NCBI GenBank assembly: GCA_028565635.1 | Contig: JAOXYB010043614.1 | Location: 1-45,577 of the forward strand | Source of the DNA: Phoronis ovalis | Taxonomy: Eukaryota > Phoronida > Phoronidae | Direction: 5' to 3' | Length of the DNA: 45,577 nt | Part shown: positions 15,807-29,700 of the stretch, in pieces | How positions within the stretch are numbered: the stretch's first letter is position 1 | Layout: the number at the start of each line of letters is the position of its first letter | Notes under the pieces: model-generated | Seen by the model: only the letters and a program-made list of their open reading frames with translations | What the model was told of the DNA's origin: nothing | Databases searched by the model: none | Translations under genes and position numbers: made by a program

Positions 15807-16925
15807 CCACAGTGAAAAACTAATTTCATTTTACAACACCTAAAATCTAGAACATAACCCATAAATAAAGCATAATACCCGATTTTTAATCCAGAATGAA
15901 TTTTGCAAGCATAAATATGTTAAGCACATCATTCATTATATACAAATCTTAATACTGTATATTTACAATTCATAAACACTTGGTTCATTATAAAAAATGT
16001 ACATAAGTTATGATATTTGTCGATAAAAATCATCAATGTACATACACTATGTGCATTCTATATTCACAAATAGGCAAGATACATTATAATAACTTTAAAA
16101 CTGGTCTCTACAGAAGTATAAAAGCTCTAAAGACTGGAAATATATCATTGATAAATTGCAAAATTTATATCAAAAACATCTTATTGAGCGCAATTTGTAA
16201 AATTCTTTTTTAAAATACTTTCTAATAAAAAAATTTGGAATTCTTAGATGATTTAAAAGCATTTCAATTATAAATTTTGATTTTAATAGAAAGAAAACAT
16301 GAGATTACATAAAACAATTACTTTGGAAATGTCATACTTTAATAAAGAGACCTGTGTGCTAATGCCATTCATACAATTAAAAAATAAATGATAAACCATC
16401 TTAGTTAATATATGAATTGCACAAAAAATATTTGTGCACAGCAAAATACAGAACTTACAGTCAATAGCTTCTAACCTATTCTAGTACTTAAAATTTTAGT
16501 TACCTGCATGGTATGTACAAGAAAGTTGGCAAAAATGTTTTAAAACCACATTTGGTCATTTTACACTAAACTGGAAGGCAACTTGGATGTTTGCATAGTA
16601 ATTTTTTTATCATAGCTTGGAAACCCATGCAAGAGCAGTTGATATTTATCATTCTTAGTTTGATTTTTACCTGAATATAAAACTGTATCACATAATGAAC
16701 TAAAACTTGGCAATAATTACAGTTCAGCTATGGCTGAGAAAACCTACACAATATTTCAACAGCCTTCTGCTACCAGGAACAGACAGTTGTCTTACATGGG
16801 AATTAGAAAATTAGAATTAGTAATCTGCATTGAAAATTTTGGTTGTCAGCACAAATCTAAGCACAATGGCTTGATGCTTGACTGTTTGATCTGCCTCCTC
16901 TGCTGCAGGTAAAAATTCTTAATAA
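15807..16925 (-). other. probable 3' UTR of the STARD9-like kinesin
   Basis: This AT-rich stretch follows the stop at 16926-16928. I searched the minus strand for START-domain exons and found no sustained open frame. The plus-strand frames at 16010-16213 and 16730-16912 look like chance. Confidence 0.5.
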
Positions 16926-17703
16926 TTATTTTGAGTCGTATCGGGACTGCCTCTCCTGAACAATACAAGATCTTATAGCAGAAGCACTTACAGAAGCAGT
17001 ACCAGATTGTTCGTAACGAGAGGACACACTGCCAGTATATGACCCTGTTCTTTGAATCTCTTCAACAGTCTGCTTACTTCGAGTTAACGCATCTTGCGCA
17101 TAGGAAGTGTATGAACTGTATGATGACCTTGATGAAGACTCTGGTTTATTTGCAGTTCTCACCGGAGATGTACTTCTGTATGTAGATGGTGATGCACCTG
17201 TGCTTCTTCTTGTTGGTGAACTGTCTCTAGTCATGTAAGATGAAGTACCAGAAACAGTTGAAGAATAATAGTTTGATCTTACTGGTAATGAACTACGATT
17301 GGAGGAAGTACCGTAATGTGATGATATTCTTGTGGGAGAAATGTCACGATATACAGATGATGTATAGCTACTACCTGAACGTGCTGGAAAGCTGTTATAA
17401 TTACTGGTCGATGTGTAACTATTACCTAAACGCATTGGTGATATGTCACGATAATTACTGGTCGGTGTGTAACTATTGCCTTCCAAGCGTGTTGGTGATA
17501 CACTGCAATACTCTGTGGAAGTATTATGTAATGGAGAAATGCTATGGTAGTTTGGAGAACTTGTTCGAATTGGTGAAATATCTTGCATACTACTGGGTGA
17601 ATATGATGATGATGATGATGATGATGATGACTGTACGCGAGACGATAAGGTAGAACTGCTCACAACATCGTATTTTGATCGCTGTAGTGATGATGAACGA
17701 TAT
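16926..17703 (-). CDS. kinesin terminal exon: Ser-rich with SPxR repeats
   Basis: About 258 codons ending RQSRYDSK-stop (TAA at 16926-16928). It is composed of repeats such as YRDISPTR, NYRDISPMR, YCSVSPTR, RDSSPTRR and YRSTSPVR. No START, PX or other lipid-binding domain. Arg- and Ser-Pro-rich termini of this type often bind microtubules or are cell-cycle kinase targets; that is inference. It ends the protein in place of the START domain of vertebrate STARD9. Confidence 0.85.
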
Positions 17704-20700
17704 CTGAAATGAAAGATATATAGATATAGTATATACTGTCAATTCTAATTTTTTGGTTATTACATGTAAATTTATAATTAAATGCAACTTGTGAGTAGCA
17801 ACAAAAACAGGATGTTGTTTCACGAGGACTTTCTATTTCTGAGAAATTCTGAGCAGCTACCACTTTACAAGGGCTTCTTCTCGAGCAATGGTTATTATTT
17901 GCATAGCAAGAGCATTGTCAAATACTTGACAAACCTAAACTTCAATCCGCTTTAAAAAGTGAAATCCTTTAAATCCTTAATCCTTTTACCTGCCAGAAGA
18001 GTAGTCATTGACATCAGTTGATACAGGAGTAGCTTTAGCTGCTTCTCGTCTCAGACGCTCAATTTCACTGTCAATTTTTTTCTCCAAATTATTACTGTCT
18101 TTAACAGCGCTAGCAGGTTCTCGTAAAATACTTTGGTATGATGATAATCGTTCATCAAGAGCACTTTTCCTAAAAAACAACAAAATTTTATAATGTCTCC
18201 TTTACTTCTTTTTTGTGGTTATACTGTAATCAAACATAGATGTTCCTACAGTGTATATGCAAAGGTGTCTGTAGAATTTTTGTGGGCTCAATGAATAGTT
18301 CTGTAATGAGTTAGAACAAAGTACATGTATGTATTCACCTGTCTAAGAAGATTTTGGTATTGGAGTAGCAGTTAGGTCACAGAACGGAGAAAAATAAAAA
18401 TTCAAATATGCAAATGTTCTTCAAAGACAAAAAATGGTGTTCTTACATGAATTTAATGATTTCCATCCCATATTTTACAGTTTCGAATATCGTTCGGTTC
18501 AATTTATTCGCTCTTTATACTTTAAGTTTAAGCTAATTAAATGAAAAGTTACACAACTAAAGTATATATATTTTGTATGTATACTTTCTTCTAAGTTAGA
18601 GGTTTTTGAACAAAACCCAGGATTTGACAGGTATGCACAGATATGCTTATAAATCTACCTCTGAGCAGCCTTGGCTTTGATATTTCGCAGAGTATCAAGT
18701 GGTGTTCTGTAACTAAGATGCTCTTTGGCTTTTTCGATTTCTCTATGGTTAAGTTGAGATGCTTGTTGTAGTTCAGCCAACAATTGCCTCGGTTCATCAT
18801 TTAGGGAGTCTGGCAGGTATAAATTAAACAGTAAGAATATGGTGACAGTATATGTCCTAGGTATCAAGAAATTGCATGCTTGTTACAAAAACCTTTAAGA
18901 AATCAAAAGATATACAGCAAAACATTCAACTTTAAATATCCAAGTGATGACCAAATTAAACCTATTAAGTCCATTACACATACCGATCTGTGTAGATGGT
19001 TCACCATTAAAGAAGAGACAGTACAGAGAAATAAACATCTTGCATTTATAAATAGCATACATATTAAAGATACATATTACTACAAAGAACCACTCACCTG
19101 TCACACTTGCAGTGTCTGAAGCATTGTGTTGTTGTCTACTGCTCTCATAATTTTGCACTAACTCTGATGCCGTGAAAGAGATTCTCTGCGACCCTGAAGA
19201 ATGACTTTTATTGGCAGATTCAGCATAACCATAGTTATCTCGTCTGGTATTTGAATGTGATGAACCCGTGTAGTATGTAAATTGAGACAATGGTATTGGA
19301 GTAGTATAGGATCTTGATGACTGACTACGGTATGAAACATCACTTCTCTGAGATGCTTCATCTGCTGTGACCAAATTTTTTCGCAGACCAATAAAATGCT
19401 GATGGTGTTGTTTAGGGGTCATGGCTCTCATTGGTGAACTTGATGCATGTCTTTTAAAGGCTGACTTAGAAGAGTTTGAATTTGTACTTCTTGCTGGACT
19501 AATGCTGGCTGGTCTTTGAGGGCTCTTACTGCTTGATCGGATGAAACTAGCATTTTCCCTTTCTCGCTCCATTTTAAATACTTCTACTTCTGTATGATGT
19601 TTAAAACGGGCCATTTGTTTCTTAACTCTACCACGAGATGTTCTAGCTTCAAATTTAGCCTTTTCTTTTTCTAATTCAGATATTCTTGCATCCAGATCTT
19701 GTTTCGACAATTCCAGCTGTGTACGATATTTATCAAGATACTCTTTTGTAATTTTGCTTAAATCTTCTGTCTGTTCATCAATGGATTCCAACCTTCTTCT
19801 TCTTGTCGAAAACCTCTCCAGATCCGTATCAGGTTGGTCCAAAGCTTGCAGTAAAGTATCTGTCTGTCCAAAAGCATAGTTAAGATGAGCTTCTGTCAAC
19901 TCGATCCATACTTTAGATGGCAAATACTGCATACCTATAAGCTCCACAACATGAATGCGTTCTTTCATCAAACGGTCTAATTCAGCAGCTATTTCTTGTT
20001 CGGCGGTCTCTATTGAGTCATCATGATGGTTTCCAGGAGATAATGATAGATCTTGATCTGTCTGTGTACTTTCATCTGCAGCATCTGAGGAGCCAGCCTG
20101 CGTAGCCTGTGTATAGGTACTTAAACCACTACTAGCACGCATTTCATCTTGGTTGAGATCTAAAGTATCAACATCTTTACCTAAATCTTGACCATTTGTT
20201 TCTGGCCTGTCCATAATGCTTTGAATAAACCTATCTTGTTCATCTCGTGTAGCTTTATCATACATCTCCATGGGTTGATATTCTGTTGTTACTGCTTGTG
20301 ATTTTGGCAATGGCACGTGTTCATAGTAATCAGCTGAATTATTGAAATCTAGCTGCTGTCGAGCAGAATCGTCATCAAGTGTACTGATGTTATTAGATGA
20401 CAACTGTACTGGGCTTCTATTGTGCGTGGAAGTAGACTGAAGATGCATGTTGCCTAATGAATTATTTAATTCATATCGTGTGTTGTTTTCATCGTTAGAT
20501 GAGCTAGATGAATAGTGAGTTACACTTTCTTGACCAGTCACAGTTTTGGCCATATTTGACATGGCTTGTTGTTGCACAATAGCAACTTCATCTGCAGATG
20601 AACTTCTAGGTTTTGTATCCATCCCAGATAAGACAGGTGACAAAATTACACTCAAATCTCCAGCAGTGACAGAACTGTTAATTGGTGTTGACATGGTATT

Positions 20701-23700
20701 CACTAAAGAATTCGTACCAGTGCTAGTAAAGGTTGTTGTTAAATCGGGGAGTGAGCGGACTTGTATATTCTTCATCCACTGTTTCCAAGATGGACGATCT
20801 TGTGAACGATGTAACAGTTCCATCATCCGGCTGTGTTCATCTTGTAAGTTGCTCAAATCAGGTGGAGTAATGTCGTACAAGCTTCTATCTACATTAACTC
20901 CTCCAGCAATTCCTGACCTTGGCCTGTCATGGCTATTCAAATATGACAGTGAAGCACAAGATTGTGCATCTGTGTCCAGTGAGTCAACTACCGAACCAAG
21001 AAGTTCTTCTGAATCAGCTAATGACCATAAAGAATCTCCAGTTTGTAAAGCAAGTGTACTAAACCCAATTTCACCATCAACAGTTTCTGTGAAATCATCC
21101 GTTAAACACCTCAGAGAGGCACTTGTTTGACAGCCTAGAGATACAGCATCATTATTGGCACTTGTCACTGTACCTTCACTTACTAAGGACCAAAGAGAAG
21201 ATGAAGTCTGGCAACCCAAATTAGTGACCTCAGGTGCTACATCAACTACTGACCACAAAGAACCACCTGTCTGGGATGCATTAATAGTTGTAGTATTTGA
21301 TAAGGACTTGTGTTTTGAGACAGATAAGTCATATATTGGAACAGTGCCATTCTCTAGCTGTTGCGTCTCTGTTTCTTTGTCAGTTTCAGTGTCGGTTTGA
21401 ATGCCGATTGTATGTTGGGAAATATGATCTAAAGAAGTTGAGTCTGTAGATGGTACATCTGCTTCCGCATTATCAGTTTGTGTAAAAATTTCATTATCAG
21501 TCTGAGTACCAACATCTGTTGTAGTTTGTGTACATGCATCACATGATCTAACTTGTTGCATCTCATTATAGTCTTTCATCATTTTTGAGTCTACATCAAT
21601 TTCAACTTCTTGTTCTGTTTGCGTTTCACATGTACATGTTGTAGATTGAGAGAAAATATTGTTTTCAAATCGTTCAGGTGTAACTGATGTTCTAACATCA
21701 GTTTTTGCTATAGAACTATCAGGTAAACTTGGTAAAACAGTAACTTCACCAACATAGGACATGTCACATTCCTGGACCAAAACACTGCCATCAGTTTGGG
21801 TGTCACAGCTGACAACAGCCAGTATAGATAGATCACCATCATCAATTTCATACTGGCATCCGCCATCAACCATCATAGTTTGAGCATCTGTTTCAGTGTT
21901 TAAATTTTTACCTTGCATTCCATTAACTGGTGCATCTGGGTGAATTATACTAAGGTCTGGCCAGCTTGTTTGTGTATATCCACTCGCATAATATACACTA
22001 CCACTAGTAGAAGATCTATCAGGTGATATATCTCTACTGTTTGTTTCTTGAGGAACAAAATCAACTCCGACAACTAAGCTTTGACCACCTCTGTTGCTTG
22101 TTTCAGTGACAGTAAATTCAGAATATTGTTCATTTGACAAAGCGATTGGTTGGTTTGTGGTAACATATTCATGGTGTTCGACGGACTTTAGAGATGTGTT
22201 GAATAATGACGGATTATTAATTTCACTGGGGCTACCCCCTACTATAGCAACTCCAGCTTGTTGGTACATACACTCTGTGTCATTATCCTGCATTTCAATA
22301 CTTGTGTTATGACTAGAAATCATCACTACGACACCTGCACTTGAATGATCAACAAATGTCGAGGATGCCACAGGCTGTGCATCATTAGATGATGGGATTA
22401 CATAGCTTTTACTTTCGTCTTGTCTTGATAGGCTTTCACTGTACACACGTTTAGGAGTTGCTTCATGTTGCATGTGCTGATTCAATTTTGTTCCTTCGTC
22501 TTCAGGATCAGTAGTTTCAGCCTCTTGTTGAGTATGCTGATTGTCATTTGTGGTTTCTTGTGCAATCGTCTGATCACTCATAGAGATGACTCTATTTGAC
22601 TGATCATTCTGACTAGATATTGGTGACATTTCTGAAGACAGTCTCTGTTCTTGAATTTCAATATTTTGTAATGCTGGATTTGATGAAGATATTCTACAAA
22701 ATGCAAGTGTTGCATAAAATTATTTATAACATCAAGGGAATTGATATCAAAGAAAGTTTTAATTGCATGTTCAATAAACAAATAAAATGTATATTTAGAA
22801 ACAAAATATAGATGTAATGCATACTATACTATTACTATATATATTATATAGGTTCCACAATTATATACAGAATTGTAAACACAAAGATGAGTAACTACAA
22901 AACTTACCTATCTGCAATGTGTGTATCAGTTTCTTCATCATTATCTATTTTCTCTTCTGCACATTGTTTACTCGGAGTGGAAGTGTGTCTAGATCTCTGG
23001 TTACTTCCCTCTCCATCACTGCTAAATCCAATGTCCGAGCCAAATGACCGATTCATGAACACAAAAGTGATACTATCTGCAGACGCTGCTTGACTGCATG
23101 GATAACTTTCCTGCTGAACACAGTCAGCGGAGAAGGACCGAATAATGGTGTGTACATGGTTGGGTTCTTCATTGTCAATGTCGGATGTTGATGCATATTT
23201 AGCCAGAGGAGACTGATGCCATTGATACTTCATGCGACTTGGTCCCGATTCACTCATAACTACAATAGATCTTGGCGAGACATGACGAACACCATCTTCA
23301 TCAATGTTTGGTGGCTTTAAGCTGACATCTTTAAGCTTTGAGGATGGGTCGGCATTGGGGTCTTCTCTAGAAACTATGGGTACCCTTTTACTCTTTCTTG
23401 GTGTAATAGCATCATTTTCAGTAGCTGTTGGAAGATCTTCAAAAGATGGCACTAAGTCTTGATACATATGGTCATCTTCAAAGCTATCTACAAAAGCAGC
23501 TTTAAAATCTTGGTTTTGACCATCGTTTTTTGACATTGCTACATTTTTTGACAAATTAACCGAATTTACCACTTGATCATCTGATGTAACAATGTTTTCG
23601 CCTCGGGTTTGCTGCAATTCTACATCAGTAGAAGACTGGTTTATGGCACTGACTGGTCTTTTCACTACAGTATCGAAAGATTCTACCGAAGAGCTTGAGG

Positions 23701-26700
23701 CAAGTTGTTCTGCTGACCTGTTCAAGGATTTAATGACGCTGTCAGTGTTTCTAATCCACGCTTGGATAGGTGACACCTCTTGTGATTTTTGAACTGAAGC
23801 CTTAGGTGCATCCGTGATTGGATCTACAGAGGTTACATTTGTAAAACTCCCTGGAGATGGGAACTTTCTCTCTACAACAACAGTGGCAGGAAGTTGAGAC
23901 AGTGACTGTATCAAACTCCGATCGACAAAGGATGTGGAATGGCTAACGGTTGCATCAAAATCTGTTGAAATTCTACAAGTTTCCGTGATAGTTGACACTG
24001 AGGTACCAGACTTTTGTTTTTCAGTTTTCAACTGCTGAGCCCCATTGTAAGCAGATCTGTGTGATAACTTGTCCTGTATTTTTTTAATTTCATCTGAAGG
24101 ACTGTCTGGTCCATCATAAACATTTCCAGAATCAGTAAATGGTGATTTTGGTTGCAAATCTGGATCTAACTGCAATGTCTCGAGCATGTTTCTATCCACG
24201 CTACCACCCCGTTGAAATCGTTCCAAAATTTTTCTTCTCTCTGGACCAATGGATTGAAACACTTCTGGTGGCTCAGAATTTTGTCCCCTTCTAGTTGCTG
24301 GTGGTGGTGGTGACATACCTGGTACATTTTCATACAGTCTACTTGACCTTGGTGAAACAGTTGTCGATTCAGCATCAGTAAAATCAGAACTAATTGCAGA
24401 GTCACTTGTATTTTTTTTATCTTTCTTCACTTTTGCAATGTGCTTTTGTAGATCCTTTTTCAACATTGTCACAAATGCTTGTTGATCAGGAGACTCATCT
24501 TCCGAGTCTCTGAATGATACATGTTGTTCAGAATACTGGTCATAACTGGCTGAATTATGTTGTTCCACTGACCCATCAGTTCTAGCATATCCAGCAATTG
24601 CTGTCTGCATTTCAGGATCTAACGCAGAAAGTTTGTCATTTATATCCCCTCCTCGAGCTGAAGTTATTTTATCTGCAACTTTTGGTGATTCACCATCGTA
24701 CATAACAATATCATTAGCCTTATTCTGTAACTGATTCAAATTAAGTTCAGTATTTTCCTTAGTTTTTGGTTGTAACTGGTCTCCTGGATGTAATCCATTA
24801 CTACGTGCTGCGATGTTTACCTCAACTGCACACTTAATATCAGAAGTGACATCAGCCATATCACTAGTAGTTATTTCCTCTTTTAGTAGTGAGACTGTCA
24901 ACTCCTTAGGTGACATACAAATAGGAGAACTCGCGGCACTCTGATACTCTGAATCAGTTGATTCAGTAAGTAATGATTTGTTACTTTCTCGAAGCATGGA
25001 AACAGGAGTTCTCAGAGGTGACTTATGCAACTGCCCGTTAGATATTGCAGGTGAGCTCAAAGCCGAATGATATTCAAGTTCTGGTGTGCTGTAAATATCA
25101 TTGGGTAATGATCTACGAGTAACAGGTGTAGATTTTAACTGTGCTGTCTTTGTTTTGATTTCATTATCAACAGAATCTTGAGATCTGGAGCTACTACCAT
25201 CTGCAGATGCTGCTTGATTACGAAGTTCATTTGTTAAGGTGGAAGCCACGCTGCTCTTACTAGTACCATGGTGCACTTGATTTCTCTCCTTCTGCATTTC
25301 TTCCAAAGCACTTGATAATTCATGACGTACTTCCAGTCTCTCCCTTTCCATTTGTTTCACCATTTTTTCAATGTCATCTTTACTTTCATTACAATTTACA
25401 GTGATGGGATTAACATCATTGTATACTTGAACAAAATTTTCACGATTTTCCAAAATGTCTTTTGTATATTGTTCTGATGTACGTCTCTCAAGTTCATCAG
25501 TTAAGTCTTGAGTATTGAGAAAACCATAACTGTCACCAGATGAGCTCGAAGACTGGCTACTTTCCACATTTCTGTCTTCAACAAAATGTTTGCTTACAAG
25601 AGTGTCTTCGCTCTTAGCTTTAGCTAACTGTTTTTCCAATAACTGCTTAGCTCTGTCAAGCTTGCTAGGAGAATTTCTTGGAGAAATGCGTTCAAATTCT
25701 AACTTCATTTCAGAGCGAGGCATGTTGTTGTTCGCCTTATCTGTAGCTGGCGGAGACAGTGGTAATTTTTCAGTTACGTTTGCTGAAATATCTCCTGTTG
25801 GTTTCTGGTTATCTACTGCCTCCAGCTCTTCAAGTTCTGATGATAAATCCTGATCAGCCATAGCTAATCGGGGAGACAGTAGAGAATCAGTATCATCACT
25901 GTTTTCATCTGAGCAAATCTCTTCTCTTGGTGATGTCCCTGTAACAGCTTCAATAGCATTATCAGAACTCATTTCCACGACTCGCTTCATTTGGTTTTTA
26001 AGTAAAGATTTAAGTCTGTCAGGTGTTGTCAAAGCACTCACATTTGAACAGGAGTCATCTTTATTGTTCTTTATATGTTGGCAATTATCTCTCATGACAT
26101 TGTCGGCCGATGCTATCACCAAACTTTCTCTATCACAAACAGAAGGTATTTGATTATAAGCCTTATCATGAGCACTACCCAGATTATTGTGAACAGCATC
26201 TTCAGGAGTGGATGAATCAGTTGATGTCCAAGTGATATGAGACTTATAATCATGCGGGTCTCCAAAAAATACCCTAGAGGAAACACTAACTTCATCCAGG
26301 ATTTTTTCACTGCATGCAGAAGAGTGAGATGATACACTGCCAGTACGACGAGTTGACTCTTCAATATGCTGTACAGTCTTTCCAGGTTGTATTATGCCAG
26401 TAGCATTATTCTTATCAGTGTCATCATGAATGGCTGCTGATATTTCCGTTGCCATGTCGGTCAGATGTTTTAGTTCTTGCTGATACAGGTCAGCATTCTT
26501 TGGTTTTACTCCACCTATATTAACATCTAAAGACATATTCAAGGATGAAGGTGATTTTTCCACATTCATATCTAACCATGGTTGTGTGGAATGAATGTTC
26601 TCAGAAGGTGTAACTTCAGACTCCAAATCCCTATTTTCCAAACCAGAACTCACTCTGGTGGGAGTACAAGAAAGACTTCGATTAACTGGAGTTGGAATGC

Positions 26701-29700
26701 TACTAGAGTCTTCTGACTCTTGGCATGACTCAGAAGTTTCACTAGCATGTACTGCCAAGGAATTCTGACTTCCAATCACAGTTTGAGTAACAGTCATTTC
26801 TTCCCATGGAGCAGATGGATGCCTGGTTGATTCAGACTGTGACATATTTTCATGCAGATTTATTATCAGTTTTTCTGGAGATTCAGAAGACTTAAGACCA
26901 TCACACAGTTGATCAGTTTGTTGTAAGAGTGTGCCAACAGTTTCTACAGGAGACATGCCTTGGAGGAATCTGAGAGGAACTCTAGTATCCGAGTCAATGA
27001 TTTCTGAAATAATAATTTTCTGAATTAATGGTTTTGTGGTAAACAGCTGTAGTTATTCGTGGTTTTACTGTCTTTCTAGTCATTACAACATGAAAGTAAT
27101 TACAATTAAGTTTATGGATAATAGAAAGTTATTAGCACATACTTAAACACCAAAGTTTTGCCCAATATGACAAAGTATATGCCATGGCAGTTAATAAAGC
27201 GAAGAGAAAAAGCATAGGGTATCCTTAGTCGAGGGTGGAATAATTTTCTTTATTTCTATTTCCAATAGCTAACAGTAAACATTGCAGATTTTTTATAAAA
27301 TAGTATGACTATGAACAATACTTTAACTAACCTGTTACACCAATGTGTATTGGTGGAATTTTGTCATCACTTATGAATGCAGTGGATAAATCTTCTGAAT
27401 TAACATTAGGTAAATATACTCCACAGGGTGAAACTACCCCAGCACTAAGCTCTGACACCAATGGCATAGCCTCAATTTCGCAGACACCAAACGGTGTAAC
27501 TTCATTAATATCCCCAAGACTTTCAGAATATTTACTTTCTTCAAACTCTGCAGCATTTTTAACTGGTTTCCTAACAAAAGTTGTATCAGCATCAAAATTC
27601 TCATCCCTAACACTATTTCTCTCTTCAAGCCCATTGTGATGTTTGAAAATTCCTTCTGCAACTGATACTGCCACAATACGTCCTGCCATTACGTTCAACT
27701 TGCTGTTGTTCAGTTTGTGCTTTCCACTATCAGATTCATTTTCTGTGACCCTTTCTTTTTGAACACATGGAGACAAATTCATATTTGGCATGTATGTAGC
27801 ATCACTATTCTCTTCAGACAATTTATGATGCTTAAGTATTCCTTCAGCAATAGATACAGTTACAATATGTCCTGCAAGTTTGTGTAACTTTTTATTGCGA
27901 TTAACTTCATTTATACTGCTGTCCTTCTTTGTGTTAGTATATTCAAACTGCACATCCAAATTGGTATCAACAATCTCCCCAGTTAAAGCAAGTTCTATAG
28001 ATGTTGTATCCGTGCCATCATAACCAATTGCTTGATTTTCTATTGAAGATAACTTAGGTTGTACTCTGGTGTCTGGTTCATCATTTTCACCATTTTCATC
28101 CTCTTGCTGTAAATAGTCTGCTAAATCATCTAAAACTGTATCAGCTATTTCTTGCGTAGTCATTAAATTAGGATTGTTAGCTAAAAGATTGTCATCTTCA
28201 CTATATTTCGAGAGTGGTTGTTCATCTTTGTCAAGGTAATCACTTAAATCATCCAAGACTAAATCAACCATATTTTGAGTTGACAGCAATTTTGGAGCAG
28301 GCACCATGTCCACATGTTGCTGTGGGTAATCCAATTGTTCAGAATATGTTGTTATGTTATTTGAACCTGATGTAGGTTGAGCTGAAGATATTTGAATACT
28401 GTCATCTTCATAGGATCTAGGTTCTATTCTAGTACCTGGTTTTTCCATTTCACCATTTTCCTCTTCTTGTTCTAAATAGTCTGCTAAATCATCCAAAACT
28501 GTATCAGCTATTTCTTGCGTAGTCATTAAATTAGGATTGTTAGCTAAAAGACTGTCATCTTCACTATATTTCGAGAGTGGTTGTTCATCTTTGTCAAGGT
28601 AATCACTTAAATCATCCAAGACTAAATCANNNNNNNNNNNNNNNNNNNNNNNNNNNNNNNNNNNNNNNNNNNNNNNNNNNNNNNNNNNNNNNNNNNNNNN
28701 NNNNNNNNNNNNNNNNNNNNNNNNNNNNNACCATATTTTGAGTTGACAGCAACTTTGGAGCAGGTACCATGTCCACATGTTTCTGCGGATAACCCATGAA
28801 TCTTTGTTCAGGATATTGTTCTATGTTATTTCCTGAATCTGGGGCAGGTTGAGTTGAAGATATTTGAATACTGTTGTATTCATAGGATCTAGGTTTTTTC
28901 CTGGTGTCTGGTTCATCCTTTTCACTATTGTTATCCTCTTGCTCTAAATATTCTGCTAAATCGTCTAAAACATAATCAGTTACTTCTTGTGTGTTCATAA
29001 AATTAGGATTATTAGCCAAGAGACTATCATCTTCACTGTATTTTGAGAGAGGTTGTTGATCTTTGTCAAGATAATCACTTAAATCATCCAACACTAAATC
29101 AGCCATATCTTGTGTTGACAACAAATTCGGTACAGGCTGCAATTCAGCATGCTCTTTGTTATTTTTTGATGGTTCTGTGACTCCCCTTTCAGGCAATACT
29201 TCAATACCATTAAGCCTATGGCTGCAACTTGCTTGTTGTTTACATGTTGTGATATCAGAAGTAGAAGCATGCTCCTGTGTGTAGGTGGAATAACTTTGTT
29301 CAGATTGTTCTTCAAAATAACTTCTGGGCACCTGGTCTCCTACAGCTTTAGATATAATATGCAGATCATCGCTCAGAGAAGTATTATCAACTTCTGCATG
29401 CATTCTGTCAGCAGTTGCTCGTTTTTCATCACCATGCTTTTCGTTCTCTGTAATAGTGTCTGCTTGAAAAAGCACTTCTTTCTGGTACGCTAATCTAGTT
29501 ATATCTTCAGTGTGCAAATGTAACATAGTATCCTTATCTTGTCGATTGGAGATAACTTCTTGAAATGTTGAACCTGTACCATTTTGATCACCTTCGTAAT
29601 TCGGTATTGAAGATATTTTGATGACACCCTCGGCTACAGCCTGAGGATGGGAAGACATATGAAAATAGTCGTCATCTTCAATGGATCTCGGTTCTGCTGT

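Larger units (their letters stand above)
17704..19097 (-). other. kinesin introns 17704-17989, 18170-18658 and 18810-19097
   Basis: AT-rich introns between the C-terminal exons. I see no additional exon, so alternative splicing to a START-domain exon is not supported here. Confidence 0.7.

Noticed and set aside
16926-17703. PX domain at the kinesin C-terminus (KIF16B identity)
   Set aside because: The last exon is entirely Ser/Arg/Pro-rich and lacks any PX-like folded segment.
20546-21400. Plus-strand open frames opposite exon 10
   Set aside because: They are antisense shadows of the repetitive Ser-rich coding sequence and have no splice or start context. The same applies to the other plus-strand frames over exons 4, 8 and 9.
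28627-28778. Apparent frame change in the kinesin exon across the N gap
   Set aside because: The two sides differ in frame only because the placeholder is 100 bases; removing it restores one frame and a normal repeat unit.
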